Made by a program: the position numbers and the translations under genes. Below the pieces are notes generated by a model. The model did no database searches. It had not been told where the DNA came from and saw only the letters and a program-made list of their open reading frames with translations. A DNA stretch of 64,000 nucleotides from Persicaria tinctoria (taxonomy: Eukaryota; Streptophyta; Magnoliopsida; Caryophyllales; Polygonaceae), in contig JBANSL010000005.1 in NCBI GenBank assembly GCA_037127255.1, forward strand, positions 80,109,160 through 80,173,159, written 5' to 3'. Shown piece by piece: positions 23,661 to 35,452 of this stretch (its first letter is position 1; the number at the start of each line of letters is the position of its first letter).

Positions 23661-25290
23661 ATTTTATCCTGAAATTTCCAATTCCGCGCAGAAAGTCTCC
23701 ACAATCCCTAAAATATTCGAGTCCAATTAAATTAAAAAAAATCCCCACATATCAGTCCAATCCGGCAAATCCCTTCCTCGATCTCTCTTCACAATCTGAT
23801 CCCGACTCGCTCTGATGCCTGCGCCTCCGCCTCCGATGAACCTCCGCCTCCGTTGAACCTCCGCCTCCGTCTCAATCTCTATCCCGACTCGCCGTACGTG
23901 CTGCTACTCAAGTTTGTCGCTGAACCTCCGCCTCCGATGCCTGCTTAGTTGCTGCGTTTTGGCCGGTTCTTCTCTGTCGTTGTCGGTTGCTTTCGACCTT
24001 CGGTGTTTGGTGCTTCCTAAACTCAGGTATTCTGGTTCTCCCTAACCCTCCACCATTGTTATTCACCCAAAGAAAGCCTTGAAGTCCCAAATCCCAACCG
24101 AAACCCTAATCTTCTTCAGGTTGAGAATTTGTTTTTCTATTGACTGAATGGCAGCACAAAATCTTCAATTTCTCTATATTTCAGCCAAAGAAAGCCCTAA
24201 AGTCCCCAAATCTCAACCGAAACCCTAAAGTTTTTCTGCCAAAAAAGTATAGGGCAAACTCTAAATCTTCTTTAGGTCAAGAATTTGCTGCCAAGAAAGC
24301 TTTGTTAGTTTTTGTTAGGAGTAATTGGGTCCTAAGTTTGGTTAATTCATTGGCCCTCAACTCTTGTTTAGAACCTTGTTGCTCTGGATGATGATTTTTG
24401 CTTAAAGGAACCTATTACTGTAAACTTAACTTTGTTTGGCTTTTGTTGATAAGTTTTGGGGAATGATAGTGCCACTTTAGAGTAGTCAATAAATCATTAA
24501 AACTTTGATAGGGCAGCTGATAGGACAACTTGAAAGCTGGGAGGACGATATGTTTTGTCTTAACTTTGCTTGCTCATGGGTTTGATGCAGAAACTGCTAG
24601 GACAACTTCACGACTTTGAAAGGTGACAATCAAGGAAGTTTGCATCACTCATGGTAAGTAATGTTCCCATATGAGGAACTTTTTGTTTGATAGTCAATGA
24701 CTTTTAGACGAATATATAGACTTTTTGGTTATGAAAGACTAGTAAATTGCATAATTCCGTATTTCTATGATATTCTCTAGCCAAATACCTCCTCGGGACC
24801 TTAAATTTATGTTTTAAATTGGATTCATATATTGGATGCAGTAATTGTTAATTTGTGGACTGTTGGGGATAATCCGATACTCAAGCAAGCCAGATTTAAG
24901 GTATGAACTTGGTAGATTTTGTTTCTTTGAAGTTGCATGATAATAATTTATGTGCAAATCATTCTCTAAATTTGGGATTTGATTGGGTTCTGTTGGTTCT
25001 ATTGTTGTCTGATTTGGTTGCTGGAAGTGCTCTTTATTCATGAGCTGCTGTTATGCGTGAGCTGCTGGTAAAATTAAAAAATATGCAGCGGTTTTGTGTG
25101 CTATGATGCGTCCCGGGTGTTGCAACTATTTTGCTATGGTGATCTTCTGCATCTTACTGATATATGGTCTCCCAAACTGCAGAATATATAATCAAGAACA
25201 AAATGGATCATTCTAGTGCGAACAAGGATGCACAGACGCAAACTTTAGGTACGTATGATGGGATTAATTTGGAGCAATGTAAGTTCTTAT
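23660..25290 (+). other. Gene-like segment with a possible short first exon, no product recognised
   Basis: 23760-24010 is rich in CTCCGCCTCCGATGAACC-type imperfect repeats and resembles a plant 5' leader. A possible short coding exon at 25203-25248 begins ATGGATCATTC and ends at a TTTAG|GTACGT donor. No downstream exon follows because the sequence changes at about 25290. It may be the truncated start of a gene carried by the CACTA fragment. Confidence 0.3.
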
Positions 25291-27634
25291 TGAAAAGATT
25301 ATTTGATGATAATAATTTTATTATTTTTTAAATATGTTTTTTCAAGTTAAAATTATACAAACACTAGGCCAGTTTGACGTTCTAGATACGGGAAAATTTC
25401 GTCTCCTGAAGAGGGTTTTGGACGCCTCATAACTTTAGGCACGAACATCTGTCCCCTGCAGCGCACCTAGAGCACTTAAAACACGGACCAATTGCACCTT
25501 CGTCCCTTGATTGACATCCAATTCACCGGCCCAAGAGGACATTGTCAGAGATTTTATGGTTCAGGCGACCACTAAAGTTTGTGTCTTGATAACGGAGGGG
25601 ACGAACATAAGGTGAATTAATGTTGTCTCTTGATGAACATTTGGTTAGTCATGTTGTCTTGATGTACATCGTTTGTGGTGCCCTGAGAGTTTTGGAGATC
25701 AACTTTTTGTACAAAATGTTTGTGGCTTCAGTTAATACAACCTAGTTGTTTTAGGTTTGTGGCTTGAGTTTAATAAAAATTAACAGCATATATGCTGCAT
25801 TTTGTGATGCTCCCTGTCCAAAACCAAATGTATAACCCAAAAGAAACAACAATGCATTCAACATTAGAGTGCACCAGCACCCATTTCATACATAAAAACA
25901 ACATTGTTCATACATTAAACCTGCAATACCATGCTTGTTCATCAACCAACCCATACAAACACCCATGTCAGCAAAACAACCTACAAATGTACTAGAGTTG
26001 AAACACAAACGGACATAAAGTTTAGAAACACCATGTTCAAACACATACATACTGCGCTTAGAAGTCTAGAATTGTGACCCAAAAGTTGCACAAACTAACC
26101 CAAAAGTTGCAACCAAGTTCTTGTTAATTGTCACCTACCTAGATCACCAAGTGCTCAAACCTGCACTTCGGTAGGGAAGTGCACAGCCACCAGCCTCTCA
26201 AAGTGCTCCATTTTGTCCTTCATCTTATCATATTTTTCATTGGCTAGCTTGGCGGAGTCCTCAGCCTTCCTTGCTCGCTCATTAGCCTCCCTGGCTTGGT
26301 CTTCCAGCTCACGCCTTTTTGCCGAGCCTAGAGTGGACCAATCGGCCCCTCGCTTCCTTGGAGGCTTCTTGACAGCCGCGCCCATCCCTAAATGAAGGCA
26401 AAGAAAGTGAAAATTACAAAGATATAAAAGGTAAAAAAATAAGATTGATAACATGAAAATGACAGTATGACATTTGTTCCTAAAAGATGATGGTAAAGTT
26501 CCTAAAATCAAATGGATTTCATGCTCTTATATAATTGAACTCATTTTGAAGCTTTATATAGTTTTATATATAACTGATAGTAATGATAATATATATAATC
26601 ATCAAGTTATATATATAACTGATCAATTATTAAACTCATTTTAAAGCCTTATCCTAACTTTGTTTACCTCGTACAGAAGTGCCCCTCCTCTCTCCAAAGG
26701 CCTTGACGATTATCTCACACTGAGTAGCTACTGGTAGGACATCATTGTCTTCTTCCTCTGGTCGCGAACTCACATAGTCGTCAATCGCCTGCTGCATGAT
26801 TTCCTGGGAACACAAAGAAAACATTAGAATCCTACACAATAAAATCATCCAAGGAACTCAGCAATGACATCCTACAAGTCAGAGATAGCTAAACTGTTAG
26901 TACACACTCACCACAGTGGATTCGTCTTCATCGTCCTGGAGGTATTCGTCTATTGAAGCTTGCACATAAGGAGCCAAGTGTCCGTCCTTGTACAGCTGCT
27001 CTGCCCGGTAGCACACAGGTCTAGACCCTGAGTGGTGCTTGATGTATTTGAGATTCTTAGTTCTGTTGAGCTTGTTGCGGTTGCTTATTTCCTCCAAAGA
27101 CACAAGAACATATAAACATGATATCAGAGAACAACAGTAAAGCAATGGAAACAGTTGAATGAAAAATACACAAAAAAGCTAACCAGTTTGTCGGGGGCGG
27201 TGAACTCCTTCTGCACAAGGTAGCGCCATTGCTCAGGACGGAGTTTGAACTCAAGAGGTATGGGTGGACCATGCTTCAAGAAGTGTCAATGACACTTGTA
27301 CTTCCAACTGCGGTATCTTGATGCTGCCTGAGTCTCAATATACGTCTTCAATTTTTCATCATCAGGAGATACAACATACATAGTCTACATAAATAAGAAT
27401 GCAATTATATATATCAATGACCAGTGAAAAACACAGAACAGGAGAGATGGGCAAAGCAAAGTGAAAATAAACAGATGCAAGTGAAGAAAACAATTTGTTG
27501 CATTCAGAACACATAACAGGTTATTGCATTCAATGAAAATGAAATTATCATATCATTATCAGACCATGAGAATGCAAGTTAAACTCCTAAAAGCAAATAC
27601 AAAACTAAAAGCTACTATGAATCTCCTAAAACTA

Positions 27635-28300
27635 AGATCAATCTCACAATGAAGAACAGAAAATTAAGAAAATTAAAGAGCAAATATATAACACATTATA
27701 CAATCCAGCAAATACAAAACACATTATACAAAACTAAAATCTACTATGAAACTCCTAAAAGCAAATACAAAACTAAAAGCTGCTATGAATCTCCTAAAAC
27801 TAACAACATTATACAATCCATAACACATTATACAATCCAGCAAAATTCACCAAATACCAATCTCATAACACATTATACACAACTAACTATCATTGAATGA
27901 ACAACTATCATTCATTATCAGCAATGTGAACACATAATAACTAAGTATGAGAATGCATGTAAACAACTAACTACCATTATGTGAGAATGAAAATGAAGAA
28001 AGCAAAGGGTATTTAACTCCTAAGAAATTGACAACTAACTAACAGCAAATACGAAACTAAAAGCTAATATGAACACAGAACAACTAAGTATGAGAATGCA
28101 AGTGAACTGAATGAATTGACAGTGGAGAGAAACATTCAAGATCAATCTCACAATGAAGAACAGAAATTTAAGAAAATTAAAGAGCAAATATATAACACAT
28201 TATACAATCCAGCAAATACAATACACATTATACAAAACTAAAAGCTACTATGAATCTCCTAAAACCAACAACAACTTGTAAACCAACAGACAAAATAGGC
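27635..28300. repeat. Duplicated intron segment in the TnpA-like gene
   Basis: About 120 bp (27640-27760, tcacaatgaagaacagaa...) recurs nearly identically at 28147-28262, with smaller internal repeats of acacattatacaa and cctaaaagcaaatac. The sequence is AT-rich and non-coding. Confidence 0.75.
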
Positions 28301-29139
28301 ACATTATACAATTTATTGACAACAACATGCAAATTAGACACATTATACAATCCAGTACAAGGGAAGAGAACACTTGCTTACATCCAGGTAAGCGGCAAGC
28401 GTATCCTTGTGCTTCTTCTCAAGCTGCTCGAAGGAGGAGGCCAGCATTGGCACATGTGTCTTCACAGCAGTCCCTATATCCCTTATCAGCAAACTGTATT
28501 GGTTGAGCTCGGGGTTTCCATGGAACTCCGACCACGAAATTTTTATCTTTCCAGTGACCCTCACTATCTGCATAGTCTTGCTACTCACCACAGTTCTTCC
28601 TTTCCCTACAAATGATGAAGACAACAATTAGATAAGCAAAGACTCATACAAAACCTAAAATTTGGGGAATCAGAAAACCCTAAAACAAAGATAAACCCTA
28701 AATCACAAAATCTCTCTGAAATCATCAAACACCGATAAACCCTATAAAAATTGGAGAATCAAATAACCCTAAACCCTCTAAAATTATAAAAAAACCAACC
28801 TCTGATTGGTATATAGACTTCCTGTAGGGGTTCTTCTTCAGCTTCAGCCTCTTCTCCACCGACGGACAGAGGAGGGGGTGGAGGGGTGGTCGACGTTACC
28901 CGTGAGGAACTGACTGAGTGAGAGGATGCCGGAGGGGTGGTTGACCCAGCCCGTGCGCCACCCACAGACGGAGAAGAGTCCAGAGGGGGGATGGTCTCAT
29001 CTTCCGCTACAACCACTGAAAGAGGGGGAGGCGTCTGTTGGGTGGTACCAGTCGAGGAAGAGCCGCCCCGTACCAGTCGTCTCTTCGGGGGTGGTGGCTT
29101 CCGAGGAGCTTGTGGCTTCCGAGGGCTCCTCCGAAGTGG

Positions 29140-29360
29140 TGGTGACGCGGGTTGAGTTGGCCTCGGAGGTGGTGGTGGCGCGGGCTGAGTTGGCCTCGGA
29201 GGTGGTGGTGGCGCGGGCTGAGTTGGCCTCGGAGGTGGTGGTGGCGCGGGCTGAGTTGGCCTCGGAGAAGGTGGTGACGCGGGCTGAGTTGGCCTCGGAG
29301 AAGGTGGTGACGCGGGTTGAGTTGGGCTGGGATGTGGTGGTGACGCGGGCTGATTTGGCA
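29140..29360. repeat. 33-bp coding minisatellite
   Basis: About seven copies of a 33-bp unit built around ggtggcgcgggctgagttgg. On the minus strand in the TnpA-like gene it encodes PPPPRPTQPAP repeats. As 33 is a multiple of three, all frames on both strands stay open, so long antisense frames here are artefacts. Confidence 0.9.
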
Positions 29361-29639
29361 CCCGAGCTTGAGTTGACCTCCGAGGAGTGGTGGCCGGTTG
29401 TGGAGCGGTGTCCGGTTGTGGAGTGGGGGCCGGTTGTGGAGTGGTGGCCGGGCTCGGCGGTGGTGGAGTAACCCTTGGGCGAACATGGATCTTCTTGGAC
29501 TTTTTTGGTGGTATGTTGGAGGCCGGGCTCGACGGTGGTGAGTGTGAAGAGGGCGGAATCGGAGGTGGTGATGGTGAGAGTGAAGAGGAATCGGAGGTGG
29601 TGACAATTTTGGGTAAGCAATTTTCTATCTCTGTTCCAC

Positions 29640-32600
29640 GACACGAACTTCACCCTATTCACAACACAAGATGAGTAAATCCTATGGAGTTGGGGTTTTC
29701 TCGCCAAATTAAGAATCCCTGGTTGAACAGATATAGCCTCATAGATCTGTAAATAAGTGTCCATTACTTAGTGCAACGATGACATGAACAACCCATTCAA
29801 ACCTATGAATAACATAACTACGAAGAATGCTTACCCATCCGATGAAATAGCGATGGAAATGCAACCTGCGATCCTTGTCATTGTGATCTGGATAATGTTG
29901 TGTGTAGAGCTCCTTCTGTGCGTCTAAGTAGGATGACACTTCATCACAATTAAGTAAGACTTGCCAATGAGCCTCCAGAATATCCTCTCCACTTAGTCGT
30001 GCACGTGAATTATATCCTTGTGGGCGCACAAGGTCGGAAACAACAGAAATATCGAACACAGAAGGAGTAGTGGTTGATGTCCCTTCTTGACCTTCTCCAA
30101 CCTCCAAGTACAAATTACAATAGGTCACTGCCTCTTCTGCGATGTAACGTGTGGTAATGGTCCCTTTTGGGTAACGAGAGTCGACGGCATATTTCTTGTA
30201 TGCGCCAAGTTGTCTGAAATAGGATGGGTGTAATTTCAATGCGACGAAATGAACAGAAGATATAAATTAAACGAAATTTAAGATGAGAGTAAGAAATGTA
30301 CCGTTCTATTGGATACATCCAGGTGTAATGCACAGGGCCGGTGAGCAACACTTGGCGAGGAAGATGAACTAGGAGATGGACCATAATGGTGAAGAAGTGA
30401 GGAGGAAAAATCATCTCAAAGCTGCATAGAATCTGTACTATCTCATCTTCCATTAGTCGAACTTCCTCTTTCCTTAATTCCCTAGAACTTAATTTCTGAA
30501 ACCATTTGCATAGGGCCACTAAAGTCGTGACAACAGAAAATGGTAAATACGGCCGAATAACAATTGGAAGAAGACGTTGAAGCATTACATGGCAATCGTG
30601 TGTCTTCAATCCGACAAACTTTTTCTCTCGTACACTTACAAGACTTTTCAAACATTCAGCATAACCATGAGGATACTTCACATCACCAAACCATTCAAAC
30701 ACCTCCTCAAGATAATCTGATCGGACTGTGTATGGTGCAGGAGGAAGTTGACCATTACCCCTTGCATGTAGACACTTCCGCACCCCTCTTTTTCTTAAAG
30801 CTGCGCGGGCTTGGGGACCATCTTTGGACTTTTCTTCAATACAGAAAATGGTTCCGATGATGTTGTCAAACACATTCTTCTCAATGTGCATGACATCGAG
30901 ACAATATCTCACTTTCGTGTACGACCAATAAGGCAATCTCCAGAATATGGATCTATGAGTCCAACAAAGTATATTTCTAGAATTGTACGGAGCCTTGAAC
31001 TGCTCATGCGAACTGAGGGTGGGGTACGTGCAGCTGATATAAAACAAATGATAGAAATGATATAAATAAATGATAGTAACGACAGAAAGAATGATTTAAG
31101 GCACTGATGTTTTTATGGAAATGATATAAAGAATGATAAATAGAATTTTGTACCTATCAATTCGTCTTAGGAGTTCCTCCCCATCAATGTCAAGCGGCCT
31201 TGACCGTAGCTCAGATTGCCCATTAAAAGCATGACCTGCTGTCCGCCAAGGATGGTTTAACGGAAGCCATCTACGGTGACCATCATAGACCATTCTCCCA
31301 CATTCGAATGTTGATGAGATATCATCCAAACAGTTAGGGCATGCTTTATAACCCTTAGTGGCTGACCCTGCTAGCATCCCTAAACCAGGAAAGTCACTAA
31401 TAGTCCACAACACAGCTGCTTTCATTGTGAAAGTTGATTGCGAGTAACGATCAACCGTACAAACTTCAGTGTGCCATAATTGAAGCAACTCGTCGATCAA
31501 TGGCTCCAGGAAAACACTTAGACACTTCCCAGGTGACTTTGGACCTGGGATCAGCAATGTCAACATGTTGAACTCCTTCTTCATGCACATCGATGACGGT
31601 AAATTATATGGAAGTAAAATGACAGACCATGTAATGTGTGAAGTTGTCATATTCCCAAATGGATTGAATCCATCGGTTGCTAGACCAAGCCGCACATTCC
31701 TCGCGTCATGAGAGAAATGAGGGTACAGTCTATCAAATTCTTGCCAGGCTTCCCCGTCGGCCGGATGTTTCAAACATCCATCATCTATCACCCGTGAGGC
31801 ATGCCACCACATTTTTTTTGCAACATCTTTGGACATGAACAAACGTTTCAGCCTAGGAGTCAAAGGAAAGTACTTTACCACTTTCCTAGCGACCTTGCAT
31901 CCATCATCACCTACCTGTGTCTTCCATCTTGAAGTATGGCATATGGGACACACTTCCCAGATTCGAATACCTCTTATAAAACAACACACAATTGTACTGA
32001 CAAGCATGAATATCCACATAACTCAATCCGATATCCTTGCACACCTTGCGAACCCTTTTCCAATCCGGAGGGAAGCTGTGACCTTGCGGAAGCATGTCAT
32101 TGATCCACGCACAATTGTCATCCACACACTTATCAGACATCCCATGTTTTGCCTTTAGCTTCATTGCCCTCAAAACAGCACTCAAAATAGTTTCCTTACA
32201 TCCGTCAAACAACGGAGTTCGAGCTTCCACTAACAGCCTCTCATATTTTTCATAATCGTCGTCCACCACGTCCTCAAAACGAACTGAACCATCACCTGCC
32301 CCGTATCCGGCATGATACGGGAAGTTGTCACGAAGAATGTTCATCACCGGATCAACGCTAGAAGAACTTGAAGCCCCTTGCTCCAAATATCGCGTTCTGG
32401 CAAGGGAGAAAGTCGGCTCCACCGGGGCTTCGCCATGTTTGTCCCAAACTGTATAACATGGATCCATACCTCTACTATACAAGTGTGAGAACATTTGTCC
32501 AGGTGTCACTGGGTCTCGACCATTACGACAATGGTTGCACGGACAATGAAAACGGGTCCTCCCTGTTGCTTTCTCGATCTCATGGACAATTCGCACAAAC

Positions 32601-32680
32601 TCGATTATCCCATCAACATATTCTTTAGACATAAATGGAAGTTGCATCCAACTCTTATCCATCATCTTTGCACAACCCAC
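29640..32680 (-). pseudogene. TNP2-type CACTA transposase
   Basis: Minus-strand exons are near 32680-31154, 31033-30302, 30213-29835 and 29746 to about 29640. In order they show the transposase-associated domain (MDKSWMQLPFMSKEYVDG; FHCPCNHCRNG), the TNP2 catalytic region (LGLATDGFNPFGNM, YKACPNCLDD, CLDVMHIEKNVFDNIIGT) and a DUF4218-like domain (LLTGPVHYTWMYPIERY). A C-terminal VNRVKF...LTQNC segment follows. The enzyme cuts and joins the element's ends in the nucleus. The frame shifts near 31955-31975, between the associated domain and CPICHTSRWK, so this copy is probably dead. The usual DUF4216 domain was not seen. Confidence 0.85.
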
Positions 32681-33180
32681 TCCCTATTAAGAAATATATA
32701 CACCATAAATTCAACACAAACACACATATTTGCTATATATGCTCCAATTTCACAAATTAAAGTTTCTATGAACACAAGCACACATATATACTATATATTA
32801 CATATGTGAATCAACACAAACACACCTATGTCAATCCCTTGCTCAAATTTTCATTCTTTTTCAAAAGAACCAAAAATTCCACAATTTCAACCCTAGCTCA
32901 ACATAGACACATATTTGCTATATATTATATATATATATAATCACAATACACAAATGATTTAAAAATATATCACAACACTAACCTCAAATGTCACCAATCC
33001 TTCTTCAAATGTAACAAATTTGGGGAGAATTTGTGAATTTTTTTTAAGGATTCACCATGAAAGAGGATGAAGAGGAAGACAAAGCTCTCGGCTGCTCCCG
33101 TATACCCAACACAACAATTCAACCTTAAACATTTAAGGTTACAAGTACACATTCATTAATGCGGTGGTTGGAAAAGTTGA
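32681..33180. other. Upstream region of the TNP2 transposase
   Basis: AT-rich sequence with repeated acacaaacacacatat motifs, then a leader-like stretch (33050-33120). No gene on either strand. Confidence 0.4.
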
Positions 33181-33218
33181 ATTCAAGGGACGAACAAATA
33201 TTTGTTTGTCCCTTGAAT
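33181..33218. repeat. 38-bp near-perfect palindrome
   Basis: ATTCAAGGGACGAACAAAT is followed by its complement with a single mismatch. The gggacgaac core also occurs near the left end of the CACTA element, so it may be a subterminal transposase-binding repeat. Confidence 0.75.
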
Positions 33219-33572
33219 GAGGTCAACGTCTGGTCAACTGCATGACACATGGGCTTGTTGAATTGGGCTGGATCTATGTGATTCATATTCACTTCCCAGG
33301 TAACGGCCCATTGTATTTGTAAGGTCAAATAAAACACACTTGAAGCAACAAATTAATACATACAAATCATATCATACAAAACCTACTTTACTTGATGCTA
33401 AGTTCAACAAACCGATATCCGAAATGTTATGTTCAAGAAACCGACATAGTAGCTACAATACCATACAAAAGCCTTAAGTCTGAACAGTCTACTTGCCTTC
33501 TTACCAAATCCGACTACGAGAACGAAAACATTACATGAATTCAGACACGATTACATAAGGTGGAGGCCATGC

Positions 33573-34355
33573 CTACTTCTTCGCAAATGAAACGACGAGT
33601 TCTCCCAGCTGACAGTTGCGTTCGATTAGAGCCCGGTTGCGCTCAGTTAGCTCCCGGTTGCTCTCCATTAGACACCGGTTGCGTTCTTCCACTTCATGGA
33701 GTCGCTCAATTAGATTCTGGTTGCGCTCGGTTAGATCCTGGTTGATTTCTACCATCTGACGGAGCAATGGGTTCTCGCTACTGGTTGCATCCTCCTCCTC
33801 AGCAGCCGTGACATGAATCTTCTCCTCTTTGCCCCTCGACACTTCCTCCATCTCTTCACTATAAGGAGTCCACTACGAATCATGACATTATATTCATAAG
33901 CATGGAATTATTCATACAATGTATCATGATGATTTAAAGGCAAATAAGTTCATTTTAAGAGTCATATGCACCAAAGGAACAAATCAACATCCATGTTTTA
34001 GAAAATGAATATTCCTATGAGAAAAAAAACATTCGATCTAGAAATACAATGCACCAAATTCAGTTATGAATGAATTACATTCATCTCCACCAATGCACCA
34101 AAACAACATTCGATCTAGAAATACAATGCACCAAAATCAGTCATGAGGGAACAAAGAAGCTAAGGCCAAAAAATTCTTCTCCAACAACATCAATCATGAA
34201 TGAATTACATTCATCTCCACCAAAATCAGTTCTTGCCTTCATTACAAAGTAAATTAAAAGCAGTTTGTTACCTGACGTTCGTATGGCTCATCCCCTCCAA
34301 TCCATGGGTACTTTTCTGGACAACCGCTCGACCAACTACCGGAAGTGTCTGACAT
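33573..34355 (-). CDS. Small coiled-coil protein with ERN repeats, two exons, function unknown
   Basis: Exon 1 (34355-34272) encodes 28 residues starting MSDTSGSWSSGCPEKYPWIG and ends CAG|GTAACA. Exon 2 (33872-33573) follows GTAG in phase 0, giving 127 residues. The second half is a coiled coil made of short repeats of the type LTERN-x-LIER, with ERN recurring about every 7 or 14 residues. The first exon has a Trp/Gly/Pro-rich WSSGCPEKYPWIGGDEPY stretch of no family I recognise. It lies upstream of the TNP2 gene on the same strand. It may be a third gene of the CACTA element or an unrelated host gene. A leader-like sequence lies at about 34850-35090. The frame is clean and the splice sites good. 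Confidence 0.6.
34040..34240. repeat. Tandem duplication in the coiled-coil gene intron
   Basis: The segments cattcgatctagaaatacaa and tgaatgaattacattcatct each occur twice within 200 bp. 34431-34610 also contains a duplicated segment, ctgttaacttgttcaactga. Confidence 0.7.
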
Positions 34356-34619
34356 GCCTATGGACGGAACAACATGGAGTATAAGCAACAGAGAGAGAGG
34401 GAATCAATGAACTGAATTATGTAGAATCTGTTAACTTGTTCAACTGATAATTTGTTACAGCAAGAAAGCTCAATTTCAGAAATCCGATAAGTGTGTGAAA
34501 ATGTGATGACTTGACACTAAATCTGTTAACTTGTTCAACTGATAGTTTGTTACAACAATATAGTCTGAAAAATGTGATGACTTGACACTAAATGTTAGTA
34601 TAACAGTTAGAGGCGTTTA

Positions 34620-35324
34620 TCAAAAACTGGTAAGTGTGTGCTGTTTGTGTTCTTCTAGAGTCAAGTCATCGAATCTGTGTGGGTTTGAGTGTGTGTGATC
34701 CATGAGTCCAGTTCCAACATAAACAAGAAAGCTCAATTTCAGAAATCACTGTGCCGAAATGCTAAAAGAATAAAATGGATGTCACGCATAAGAGGCCAAA
34801 TGAATAGATTGTCACTTTGTCATTGTTTTAGCAGATTGATTATAAACAAAATCCTCAATGGAAGCCACCCAAGCCAAGGAGAATCCTCAATGCAAGGAAA
34901 GAGATGAGGTCGAATTGAGCAATGATGAAATTGGGGATGGAATTGGGGATGAAATTGGGGTTTTTCTCGTTCTCCTACCACTACAGGTTCTAATCCTTCG
35001 AATTGAGCAATGGAAGACACCCAAAGCCAAGGAGAAGTAGTAGCTAGCTCAAAGGAAACAGATCTGGATGAAACCAATGGAGGCTAGGGCGATTTGGGTT
35101 TCGGATCTGGAATCATAGATCTGGAATTCTAGTCGAACCAAAACAAAAAGATATACAAAAGATATGTTTCTATCCTAATAATTGTCAATACACGCTTTCT
35201 CATGTTTGACCACTTTAGCTGCGACCGCTTGTCTTTTTTTTTTAAGGAAATCTTTCCCAATTTAAAGTCTTATGACATAGGATAGAAAAACCATTGTTTT
35301 ATACATTTGATTCATGATGCTTAA
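34620..35324. other. Putative leader of the coiled-coil gene
   Basis: 34920-34970 holds short gatgaaattgggg repeats. The minus strand resembles a plant 5' untranslated region but has no convincing coding exon. Nothing else recognised. Confidence 0.3.
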
Positions 35325-35452
35325 GTAATGATCTTTGAATCCGGCTCCCATCAACTGTATTGTGCAATTATCACACCCTCCCCCCCTTCATTTTAACCAA
35401 CGACCAAGATTAATTTTTATTTAAAAAACGAAGAAGCACCTTCTTCCCATCT

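Larger units (their letters stand above)
26155..29600 (-). pseudogene. TnpA-like CACTA protein (plant Transposase_24 type), multi-exon
   Basis: Minus-strand exon-like blocks lie at about 29600-28800, 28605-28382, 27384-27184, 27091-26912, 26803-26668 and 26387-26155, most with usable splice borders. The first is Pro/Thr-rich with a basic KKSKKIHVRPR stretch and PPPPRPTQPAP repeats. Later blocks carry RPEQWRYLV, RPVCYRAEQLYKDGHLAPY and a C-terminal coiled coil (QAREANERARKAEDSAKLAN). This order resembles the DNA-binding accessory transposase of plant En/Spm elements. An in-frame TGA near 27288 breaks it. Exact exon joins are not certain. It lies directly downstream of the TNP2 gene, as is usual in these elements. 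Confidence 0.65.
25362..33340 (-). mobile_element. Degenerate autonomous CACTA (En/Spm) element
   Basis: The two gene types expected of an En/Spm element are present on the minus strand: a TNP2-type transposase and a TnpA-like protein. The left edge is placed at CACTAGGCCAGTTTGACG. Subterminal motifs like gggacgaac occur near 25595 and around 33190. No matching right terminus was found, so the right boundary is approximate. Confidence 0.65.

Noticed and set aside
28926..29764. Long plus-strand and alternate minus-strand frames over the Pro-rich repeat
   Set aside because: A 33-bp repeat keeps every frame open; only the minus frame encoding PPPPRPTQPAP fits flanking TnpA-like exons.
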